From SHVZ01 sp041906305 (lineage in GTDB: Bacteria > Pseudomonadota > Alphaproteobacteria > SHVZ01): a DNA stretch of 64,000 bases. Of this stretch, positions 1-6,532 are shown in pieces. A program made the translations under genes and the position numbers. The DNA lies in the NCBI GenBank assembly GCA_041906305.1, contig JAYRJL010000001.1:310001-374000 (forward strand). Reading direction: 5' to 3'. Under the pieces are notes generated by a model. It searched no databases. It was given only the letters and a program-made list of their open reading frames with translations, and had not been told where the DNA came from. Within the stretch, counting starts at the first letter, position 1. The number at the start of each line of letters is the position of its first letter.

Positions 1-2
1 TG

Positions 3-434
3 ATCGCGCTCGGCGACGACGAGAAGCGCCTCGGCAAGGAGCTCGAGGCCGAAGTCCCCGGCGCCAGCATCGCGCGCGACGAAGGCGGTCTCGGATCCTA
101 TGTCGACCCGATCGTCCGTCACCTCTCCGGCAAGCTTCCCGATCTCTCGCTGCCGCTCGATATCAGGGCGACCGCGTTCCAGCGCCGCGTCTGGCAGGAG
201 CTTCAGCGCATCCCCTCCGGCACGACCGCGAGCTACCAGGAAGTCGCCGACCGCATCGGCAAGCCGAGCGCGGTGCGCGCGGTCGCGAACGCCTGCGGCG
301 CCAACCCGGTGCCGCTGGTCATCCCCTGCCATCGCGTGGTCCGCACCGACGGCACGGTCGGCGGCTATCGCTGGGGGACGAAGCGCAAGGAAGCCCTGCT
401 GGCGCGCGAGCGCCGCGAGGCCGGCGACGACTGA
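3..434 (+). CDS. ada: Ada-type methylated-DNA--protein-cysteine methyltransferase, 3' part
   Basis: Only the last 143 residues are in the window; the reading frame is open to the left edge. They match the C-terminal half of Ada: an RNase-H-like segment of the GDD..LGKELEAEVPGA type, then the DNA-binding and alkyl-acceptor domain with VRAVANACGAN and the active-site stretch IPCHRVVR. The Cys of PCHRV takes the methyl group from O6-methylguanine in a suicide reaction. The upstream segment resembles the linker of bifunctional Ada, so the missing 5' part probably carries the AraC-like and phosphotriester-repair domain. That part is inferred, not seen. Confidence 0.93.
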   Translation: MALGDDEKRLGKELEAEVPGASIARDEGGLGSYVDPIVRHLSGKLPDLSLPLDIRATAFQRRVWQELQRIPSGTTASYQEVADRIGKPSAVRAVANACGANPVPLVIPCHRVVRTDGTVGGYRWGTKRKEALLARERREAGDD

Positions 435-450
435 TCTGTTCGCAGAAATG

Positions 451-475
451 AAAAGGCCCTCCGCTGAGGAGGGCC
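451..475 (-). terminator. Rho-independent terminator for the small minus-strand gene
   Basis: An 8-bp perfect stem, GGCCCTCC (455-462) with GGAGGGCC (468-475), encloses a 5-base loop. On the minus strand it is followed by four T (451-454) and a T-rich stretch. It lies about 26 bases past the stop of the minus-strand gene ending at 502. The plus side lacks a T tract, so it should act mainly on the minus strand. Confidence 0.7.
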
Positions 476-501
476 GGCCGGCGTCGAACGAAGAGAAGCG
501 C

Positions 502-759
502 CTAGGCTTCGATGTCGACGTTCTGTCCGCGGCCGCCGCGCGGTGCCGAACGGGCCGAGCGGACCTCGGCCTGGCGGTTGTTCTCGGTCGTCTCGGCGCG
601 GTTGTTCCGATCTTCCCGGTTCTCCGAAGCCTCGCGTGTCGACGCGACCGCGTTCCGCGTGACCGTGCGGGCGGCGGGTTCGCGAATCTCGACCGGCCGC
701 GCGGTGAACGGGTTCACCTGCGGGAGCGGCGGAGGCGGGAGAGGAAGCTGGACGCTCAT
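502..759 (-). CDS. Small hypothetical protein, Pro-rich N-terminus and charged C-terminus
   Basis: The 85-residue product is not recognised. It starts with a proline-rich segment (PLPPPPLPQVNPFTARPVEI), then a hydrophilic part rich in Arg, Glu, Asn and Ala with no predicted membrane segment or signal peptide; it looks disordered. The case for a real gene is a well-formed intrinsic terminator just downstream and its place in an otherwise empty gap, divergent from the glycosyltransferase operon. No strong Shine-Dalgarno sequence precedes the ATG. Overlapping frames in the same interval are also open, as is usual at this GC content. Confidence 0.5.
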   Translation of the reverse strand: MSVQLPLPPPPLPQVNPFTARPVEIREPAARTVTRNAVASTREASENREDRNNRAETTENNRQAEVRSARSAPRGGRGQNVDIEA

Positions 760-912
760 GACAAAGGAAGCGTAGCCCTTTGCCTAAACGCCCGCAAGCG
801 ACGAAGATAAACAATTACCTAAAAGACAATCTAAATGGCGGAGAGGCCGGCCAGTTGTCATCGCCCGCCGGCCATGCGACAAGCCGGGCCGCTTCCCCCA
901 GGCGGCAGTCGG

Positions 913-1629
913 ATGCAGCTTTCCGTCGTCATTCCGGTCAAGAACGAGGCCGACAACATCGTCGCCCTGGTCGACGAGGTCGAGGCGGCGCTGGCCGGGC
1001 GCTTCGACTTCGAGATCCTGGTGGTCGATGACGGCTCCACCGACGCAACCGCAGATAAGCTGAAGGCGGCCAAGGCCCGGCTGCCGCGCCTCCGGCTGGT
1101 CCGCCATGCCGCCAACCGCGGCCAGAGCGCCGGGGTCTGGACCGGGGTCAGGCGGGCGCGCGGCGAGTGGATCGCCACCCTCGACGGCGACGGCCAGAAC
1201 GATCCGGCGGACCTGCCCCAGATGTTCGCCAGGCTCTCGGTCGACCCCAAGCCCGACATGGTCGCCGGCCATCGCGTGAACCGGAAGGACACGGCGTCCA
1301 AGAAGATCGCGTCCCGCCTCGCCAACCGCATCCGCGGCGCACTTCTCAAGGACGAGACGCCGGACTCCGGCTGCGGCATCAAGATCTTCCGACGCGAGCT
1401 GTTCCTCGAGCTTCCCTACTTCGACCACATGCACCGCTTCCTGCCGGCGCTGGCGCGCCGCCACGGCGCGCGCGTGGTCTCGGTCGCGGTCAATCACCGC
1501 CCGCGCGGCGCGGGATCCTCGAACTACACGAATTTCGGCCGGCTCAAGGCGGGCATCCTCGACCTGTTCGGCGTGTGGTGGCTGATCCGCCGCTCGCGCC
1601 TGCCCATCGACGCAAGAGAAGAGACGTAA
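913..1629 (+). CDS. GT2 glycosyltransferase, polyprenyl-phosphate sugar synthase type
   Basis: The product is 238 residues, the size of dolichol-phosphate-mannose-synthase-like enzymes that lack C-terminal membrane helices. It has the GT-A nucleotide-sugar signature VVDDGSTD (37-44) and the acceptor/metal region LDGDGQNDP (90-98). It probably transfers a sugar from a nucleotide donor to polyprenyl phosphate at the inner face of the membrane. The start is set at MQLSVVIPV because homology begins there; an upstream in-frame ATG at 835 would add 26 atypical residues. It is the first gene of a tight four-gene cassette, which suggests it supplies the lipid-linked sugar for the GT39 enzyme two genes on. 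The sugar is unknown. Confidence 0.87.
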   Translation: MQLSVVIPVKNEADNIVALVDEVEAALAGRFDFEILVVDDGSTDATADKLKAAKARLPRLRLVRHAANRGQSAGVWTGVRRARGEWIATLDGDGQNDPADLPQMFARLSVDPKPDMVAGHRVNRKDTASKKIASRLANRIRGALLKDETPDSGCGIKIFRRELFLELPYFDHMHRFLPALARRHGARVVSVAVNHRPRGAGSSNYTNFGRLKAGILDLFGVWWLIRRSRLPIDAREET

Positions 1630-1633
1630 CGCG

Positions 1634-1912
1634 ATGACCTTCGACATCGAGCCGATCTGGCTGGCGATCGGCTTCGCCGGCCAGGCGCTGTTCTCGGCGC
1701 GCTTCATCGTCCAGTGGATCATGAGCGAGCGCGTCGGCAAGAGCGTCATCCCGCTCGCCTTCTGGATCTTCTCGATCGCCGGCGGCGTGACCTTGCTGGC
1801 CTACGCGATCCACCGCGCCGATCCGGTGATCATTGCCGGCCAGGCCGGCGGCCTCGTCGTCTACGCGCGCAATCTCTGGCTCATCCGCAGGGAGCGCCGC
1901 GCCGCCGCATGA
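1634..1912 (+). CDS. LAB_N-domain small membrane protein
   Basis: The 92-residue product matches the lipid-A-disaccharide-synthase N-terminal domain (LAB_N): FAGQALFSARFIVQW, then SVIPLAFWIFSIAGG and IIAGQAGGLVVYARNLW. Three hydrophobic segments are visible, at about 9-27, 37-56 and 62-80. In many Alphaproteobacteria this stand-alone domain lies between a GT2 and a GT39 gene, as here. It may serve as a membrane partner or lipid-carrier translocation helper, comparable in position to ArnE/ArnF. That role is inferred from context only. It starts 4 bases after the GT2 stop and overlaps the next start by ATGA. Confidence 0.85.
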   Translation: MTFDIEPIWLAIGFAGQALFSARFIVQWIMSERVGKSVIPLAFWIFSIAGGVTLLAYAIHRADPVIIAGQAGGLVVYARNLWLIRRERRAAA

Positions 1913-3384
1913 CCGAGGCGCGTGTCCGCCAAGCGGGCCTGGGCGAGGGCGCGATCGCGCTCCTCGTCGTCGCCGCGGTCACCATCGCGCGCCTGCTTCT
2001 GCTGGCGCTCGATCGCTACGATCTCTCCGGCGACGAGGCGCAGTACTGGGTGTGGTCGCTCACGCCCGAGCTCGGCTACTACTCGAAGCCGCCGCTGGTC
2101 GCCTGGACCATCCATGCCAGCACGGCGATATTCGGCAACGGCACCTTCGGTGTCCGGCTCGCCTCGCCGCTCGCGCATGCGGCGACGTCGCTTCTTCTCT
2201 ATGCGGTCGGCAACCGGCTCTACGGGCCGCGCGTCGGGATGTGGTCGGCGATCCTCTACGCCACATTGCCGGCGGTCTTCGTCTCCTCGCTGCTGATCTC
2301 GACCGACCCGTTCCTGCTCGTCTTCTGGGCGGCCTCGCTCTACGCCGCGGTTCGCATCGTCCAGGACGGTGACGAGCGCTGGTGGCTGGCGCTCGGGCTC
2401 ATCGTCGGCGTCGGCACGCTGGCGAAGTATGCGATGGCGATGTTCCCGGTCGGCCTCGCGCTGTTCTTCGCGCTCAGCCCCGACGAGCGTCGCCGTATCC
2501 GCTGGCGCGCACCGCTCCTGGCGCTGGCGATCGCGTTCCTCTGCTACGTCCCGAACCTCATCTGGAATCTCCAGCACGCCTTCGTCAGCTACAAGCACAC
2601 CGCCGACAACGCCAACCTCGCCGGCGCGCTGGTGCATCCCTTCAAGGGCATCGAGTTCGTCCTCTCGCAGTTCGGCGTCTTCGGACCCATCCCGTTCGCG
2701 ATCCTGCTGGCTGCACTGGCGCGGCCGAGGGTGCTGATCGCCGATGCCCGATCCCGTCTTCTCGCCTCGGTGCTGCTGCCGCTGGCGACGATGATGGTCG
2801 TCGTCGCGTTCCTGTCGCGCGCCAACGCCAACTGGGCGGCACCGCTCTACGTGTCGGCGACGGTGCTGGTCGCCGCCTGGGCGATCGGGCGCGGCCGCGC
2901 TTGGCTCCTGGGCCTCGCGGTCGCGATCCATCTCGCCGCCGCCGGCATCATGGCCGGCTACCATGACCTCGCGCGCGTCGCGGGCATCGAGCTTTCCGGC
3001 CGCAACGATCCGTTCAAGCGCCTGCTCGGCTGGCGTGGTCTCGGTACGGACGTGGCGAAGCAGCTCGCCGCGCATCCAGGCGCGGTCCTGCTGATGGAAG
3101 ACCGCATGGACCTCGCGACCATGATCTACGGCGCCCGGCCCGTGGCCTGGGCCAAGTGGAATCCGTCGGGGCGCATCCGCGACCACTGGGACCTCACCGC
3201 CGACGTCGCTCTCAAGCCGACCGCGACCTTCCTGCTGGTCACGCCGAACCCGAAGCCCGACGACATCCTGCAGCGCTTCGCCAAGGTGACGCCGCTCGGC
3301 ACCGCCGGCCGGCCGCTCTATCGCGACGTCGACCGCACCCATCACGTCTTCCTGCTCGAAGGGTTCCAGGGCTATGGGCGCTAG
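1909..3384 (+). CDS. GT39/ArnT-like membrane glycosyltransferase
   Basis: The 491-residue protein has a large array of hydrophobic helices and a C-terminal soluble domain. After the first helix comes the acidic loop DLSGDEAQYW (38-47), the position of the catalytic acidic residues in ArnT and protein mannosyltransferases, followed by YYSKPPLVAW. Such enzymes move a sugar from a polyprenyl-phosphate donor to lipid A or another envelope acceptor at the periplasmic face. The start ATG overlaps the previous stop (ATGA). Given the GT2 upstream and the PAP2 phosphatase downstream, modification of lipid A, as in rhizobial RgtF/LpxE pairs, is a reasonable inference. The acceptor is not shown by the sequence. 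Confidence 0.85.
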   Translation: MTEARVRQAGLGEGAIALLVVAAVTIARLLLLALDRYDLSGDEAQYWVWSLTPELGYYSKPPLVAWTIHASTAIFGNGTFGVRLASPLAHAATSLLLYAVGNRLYGPRVGMWSAILYATLPAVFVSSLLISTDPFLLVFWAASLYAAVRIVQDGDERWWLALGLIVGVGTLAKYAMAMFPVGLALFFALSPDERRRIRWRAPLLALAIAFLCYVPNLIWNLQHAFVSYKHTADNANLAGALVHPFKGIEFVLSQFGVFGPIPFAILLAALARPRVLIADARSRLLASVLLPLATMMVVVAFLSRANANWAAPLYVSATVLVAAWAIGRGRAWLLGLAVAIHLAAAGIMAGYHDLARVAGIELSGRNDPFKRLLGWRGLGTDVAKQLAAHPGAVLLMEDRMDLATMIYGARPVAWAKWNPSGRIRDHWDLTADVALKPTATFLLVTPNPKPDDILQRFAKVTPLGTAGRPLYRDVDRTHHVFLLEGFQGYGR

Positions 3385-4045
3385 CGACCTCCGGCGATGG
3401 GCGCTGATCCACCTCGCCTTGTTCGTCGCGGCCGGCGTCGTCTTCATGGCGTGGCCGCAGATCGATCTCCAGGTCGCGAGCCTCTTCTACAAGGACGGCC
3501 GCTGGATCGGCTCGGAGCAGCCGGGCGTCGAAGGCTTTCGCAAGCTGCTGTCGGTGATCGTCTTCACCTTGCCGGCGGCGGCCGTCGCGGCGTGGCTTCT
3601 CGGCCGCCTGATCGGGCGACCGGGCGGCGGCCGCGCGGCGCTGGTCCTGGTGATCGCGCTGGCGGTGGGGCCCGGCCTCATCGTCAACGCCGGACTGAAG
3701 GAGCATTGGGGCCGCGCGCGGCCGTCGCAGATCGTCGAGTTCGGCCGCGACCGCGCCTTTACCCCGGTGCTCGTGCCGGCGAACGAGTGCCGCCGCAACT
3801 GCTCCTTCGCCTCGGGCGAGGTGGCGATGGGCTTCGGGCTCCTGACCCTGGCGCTGTTCGCGGGTCGCCGACGGCGGTGGATCGCGATGCTGCCGGGCCT
3901 CGCGCTCGGCACCGGCATGGCGGTCGCGCGCATGTCGGCCGGCGGGCACTTCCTCTCGGACTCGATCTTCGCCGGCCTGATCGCGAGCGCGACCGGTCTC
4001 GCCGTCTACTGGCTGGTCGTCAGGCCTCAGGCCGCGGACGAATAG
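3374..4045 (+). CDS. PAP2-family membrane phosphatase, LpxE/LpxF-like
   Basis: The 223-residue product has about six hydrophobic segments and the three PAP2 motifs: KEHWGRARP (109-117), SFASGE (144-149) and R186-x5-H192-x3-D196 (RMSAGGHFLSD). In motif 2 the usual SGH is SGE, so the middle histidine is replaced. The family removes phosphate from lipid A, undecaprenyl pyrophosphate or phosphatidylglycerophosphate at the periplasmic face. It overlaps the GT39 gene by 11 bases, so translational coupling is likely. The pairing suggests dephosphorylation of the position that the transferase then glycosylates. Its 3' end overlaps the convergent TPR gene by 19 bases. Confidence 0.85.
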   Translation: MGASDLRRWALIHLALFVAAGVVFMAWPQIDLQVASLFYKDGRWIGSEQPGVEGFRKLLSVIVFTLPAAAVAAWLLGRLIGRPGGGRAALVLVIALAVGPGLIVNAGLKEHWGRARPSQIVEFGRDRAFTPVLVPANECRRNCSFASGEVAMGFGLLTLALFAGRRRRWIAMLPGLALGTGMAVARMSAGGHFLSDSIFAGLIASATGLAVYWLVVRPQAADE

Positions 4046-5355
4046 GCGCGGCGCTGCTCGGCCGGGACCGGGCGCATCGCCGTCAGTTCGACCATCAGCG
4101 TCTTCACCGCGTCGTCGTCGCCGGCCTTCCTTGCCGCGTCGACCAGCATCTGCCAGAGCACGTCGCGCTGCGCGTGGCTGGCGCCGAGACGCCAGAGGTC
4201 GTGGCGTACCGGCATCAGGGTGCCCATCACGTCCTTCCACTCGCCGCGGCGGTGATGGACGGCGGCACGGCAGGCCGGCACCGCGATGCCCGAGCCGACG
4301 GGACCCAAGGTCGAGCCTTCGATCGCGGCGGCGCCCTCGATCAGACGCGTCGCCGCCTCGAAGCGGCCGTCGGCAGCGAGCGCCATGGCGAAGTGCGGCA
4401 GCGTGAACAGGTTCGAGCCGTCGCCGATCCGGGCTTCGGACTTGTCGGCGAGCTCCTTCCATCGCGAGCCCACGTCGACGCCGAGATGCTCGAGCCGCCA
4501 CAGCAGCGAGGCCGCGTTCTGCACGTCGATGTAGAGATCGGGGATCGCCTGGATCAGCGGGGAGGCGTGGTCGCGGATCTTGGCGTCGTACCAGTCGAGC
4601 AGCCCGTCGGGGCCGTCCTTCTCGAGCTGCAGCAGCGCGCGATGCCAGGTCAGGTGGAAGGCGAAGTTGTTGGCCTGCGCCAGCGCGCCGGCATTCTGGT
4701 CGAGCCACTTGATGCCGTCCGCGGCGCGACCCTGCATCTCCAGCACATGCGCCACCGCATGGATGCCCCAGCGGTCGTTGCGGTCGTAGTCGACCGCCTC
4801 GCGCGCCATGTGCTCGGCCTCGTCGTACTCGCCGCATTCCTCGAGGCCGAAGGCCTGCATCGAGGCGACCCAGCTGCGGCCCGGCGTATCGCTCTTCCAG
4901 CCCTTCGCCGCGGCGACGACCGAATCCAGCATGCGCGCGGTGCGGCCGAGCCAGAAGTAGTGGAAATGCGCGAGGCGCAGCGCCAGCAGGTCGGTCGGGT
5001 GGACCGCGAGGATCGACTCCCAGATGCGGAGAGCGAGGTCGAGGTCGCCCTTGGCCCAGGCCTCGAAGGCTTCGAGGTGGCGGCGTTCGCGCGGGTTGGC
5101 CTTGTCGGCAACCGCCGCGCACTGCGCGAGCACGGTCCTGGCGCGGTCCAGGTTCTTCGCGTTCAGCGAGAGCAGCGCCATGCCGCCCTTCAGCACGTTC
5201 GCGAGGAAGAAGGAGGGATCGGCCTTCGTTGCCTCGCTGAGCCGCTTCGTCGTGTCGACGTGGAAGGTGACGTAGCCGTCGATGGCGTCGTCGAAGGCGG
5301 CGAGCGCCTGGGCGTTGTCGGTCGAGGTGTCGAGCCCGCGTCGGTCCTTGAGCAT
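4027..5355 (-). CDS. TTC38-family tetratricopeptide repeat protein
   Basis: The 442-residue protein has no signal peptide and contains helical repeats of about 34-40 residues throughout. The stretches DPSFFLANVLKGG, HPTDLLALRLAHFHYFW, DDRW-type GIHAVAHVLEMQGR and NNFAFHLTWHRALLQLE mark it as a bacterial homologue of tetratricopeptide repeat protein 38. The biochemical role of the family is unknown; it probably acts as a cytosolic scaffold. It stands alone on the minus strand, 52 bases before the methyltransferase stop. Its last 19 bases overlap the convergent PAP2 gene, so their transcripts are antisense to each other there. Confidence 0.85.
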   Translation of the reverse strand: MLKDRRGLDTSTDNAQALAAFDDAIDGYVTFHVDTTKRLSEATKADPSFFLANVLKGGMALLSLNAKNLDRARTVLAQCAAVADKANPRERRHLEAFEAWAKGDLDLALRIWESILAVHPTDLLALRLAHFHYFWLGRTARMLDSVVAAAKGWKSDTPGRSWVASMQAFGLEECGEYDEAEHMAREAVDYDRNDRWGIHAVAHVLEMQGRAADGIKWLDQNAGALAQANNFAFHLTWHRALLQLEKDGPDGLLDWYDAKIRDHASPLIQAIPDLYIDVQNAASLLWRLEHLGVDVGSRWKELADKSEARIGDGSNLFTLPHFAMALAADGRFEAATRLIEGAAAIEGSTLGPVGSGIAVPACRAAVHHRRGEWKDVMGTLMPVRHDLWRLGASHAQRDVLWQMLVDAARKAGDDDAVKTLMVELTAMRPVPAEQRRAYSSAA

Positions 5356-5407
5356 GCGCCGCCTTTACCCGAGTGGAGGCGGCCCTGTCGAGAACCGGAT
5401 GCGAGCG

Positions 5408-6376
5408 TCAGGTGACCGGATCGCCCGCCTTGAGGGCGTAGAAGCGGTAGACCCTGACGTCGCCGGTCCGCAGCACGGCGCCGCGCCTGGCCCAGAGCTC
5501 GGCCTCGTTGACGAGGTGGGGCACGGTCTCCGGCGCCACCGATCCCGGCGCCAGCGCGTGGGTCAGGTCGCGCCAGCCCTGCAGGATCAGCGCCTGGTGC
5601 ATGTCGGTGATGTCTTCCGAGATGCGGACCTCGAGCCCGTTGTGGGCGAGCAGGTCGAGGATGTCCTGGGAAGAGCAGGGGAAAGGTTCCTGCGGCTCGT
5701 GGCCCATCCAGCTCTCGACCGCGGCGGTGGGCTTGCCGTCGTCCGGCATCACGTAGTCTGTGAAGCAGAGCTGCCCGCCGGGGCGGAGCGTGATCGCGAT
5801 CTGCTGGAACAGGTGGGCCTTGTCGGCGATCGTGAAGAACGCCTCCTTGGCGAAGACGCAGTTGTAGCCGCGCGGCTTGAGCTGGGTCGTCGCCGGATCC
5901 CAGGTCTCGATCGGCGCCTTCTTGTCGAGGCCCGCCATGCGCGAGCGCAGCATGCCGGCCTCGGCCAGGATCGGCCATTGCTCGTATCCCGTGACCCAGG
6001 AACCGAAGCTCTTCGCCATCGTCCGCGCTGAGCCGCCGAGCCCGGCGCCGAGATCGAGCACGGTCATCGTCGGGTTGAGGGCAAACGGTTTCACCAGGTT
6101 CTCGACGTGATCGTCGCCGCCCGGCGTGTGCATGCCGGCGCCCCAGAGACGCTCCGCCACCTGGATGCGGTCGGCGGTCCACAGCGGCACCTTCTTCTTC
6201 GGCAGTCCCGCCTTCGCCGGTGCCGACGCGCCCTTGCTGCGCCCGGTATCGAATTCCAGCGTCTCCGGGTCGCCGGCATAGATGTCCACCGGGTCGAAGC
6301 CCTGCCACCAGGCAGAGATCCGGACCTTGAGCGGTATCTTGATCCTTGGACGTGTATCGAGAGCGACGGCGGACAT
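5408..6376 (-). CDS. Class I SAM-dependent methyltransferase
   Basis: The 322-residue protein has the SAM-binding motif I VLDLGAGLGG (106-115) and the later motif RPGGQLCFTDYV after an AKEAFFTIADK segment, as in methyltransferases of the Methyltransf_11 / phosphoethanolamine or glycine-sarcosine methyltransferase type. The C-terminal part, with EDITDMHQALILQGW, looks like a substrate lid. The substrate cannot be named. MSAVALD (6376) is taken as start; an in-frame ATG at 6397 would add seven residues. It is divergent from the penicillin-binding protein gene and shares with it an intergenic region carrying a CtrA-type box. Confidence 0.82.
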   Translation of the reverse strand: MSAVALDTRPRIKIPLKVRISAWWQGFDPVDIYAGDPETLEFDTGRSKGASAPAKAGLPKKKVPLWTADRIQVAERLWGAGMHTPGGDDHVENLVKPFALNPTMTVLDLGAGLGGSARTMAKSFGSWVTGYEQWPILAEAGMLRSRMAGLDKKAPIETWDPATTQLKPRGYNCVFAKEAFFTIADKAHLFQQIAITLRPGGQLCFTDYVMPDDGKPTAAVESWMGHEPQEPFPCSSQDILDLLAHNGLEVRISEDITDMHQALILQGWRDLTHALAPGSVAPETVPHLVNEAELWARRGAVLRTGDVRVYRFYALKAGDPVT

Positions 6377-6451
6377 GACACCAGGAGCTGCCAGCACGAC
6401 GGGATCCGAGAGGAAAGCGGCCTCGGTCCCGCCGACCTTAGGCTGCCTCGG

Positions 6452-6467
6452 TTAATGCCGGTTTAAC
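6452..6467. promoter_or_regulatory. CtrA-type full binding site, TTAA-N7-TTAAC
   Basis: TTAA (6452-6455), seven bases, then TTAAC (6463-6467) matches the full CtrA consensus without mismatch. It lies between divergent genes, 66 bases before the PBP1A start and 75 bases before the methyltransferase start. AT-rich 9-base patterns of this kind are rare in sequence this GC-rich. CtrA is the conserved alphaproteobacterial response regulator of cell cycle and motility. Binding is inferred. Confidence 0.5.
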
Positions 6468-6532
6468 AGTCCCGGGGATCGCGGACGGAACCTACGCCGT
6501 TAAGACGCCTCAATCTTCGGCGACATTCTGCC

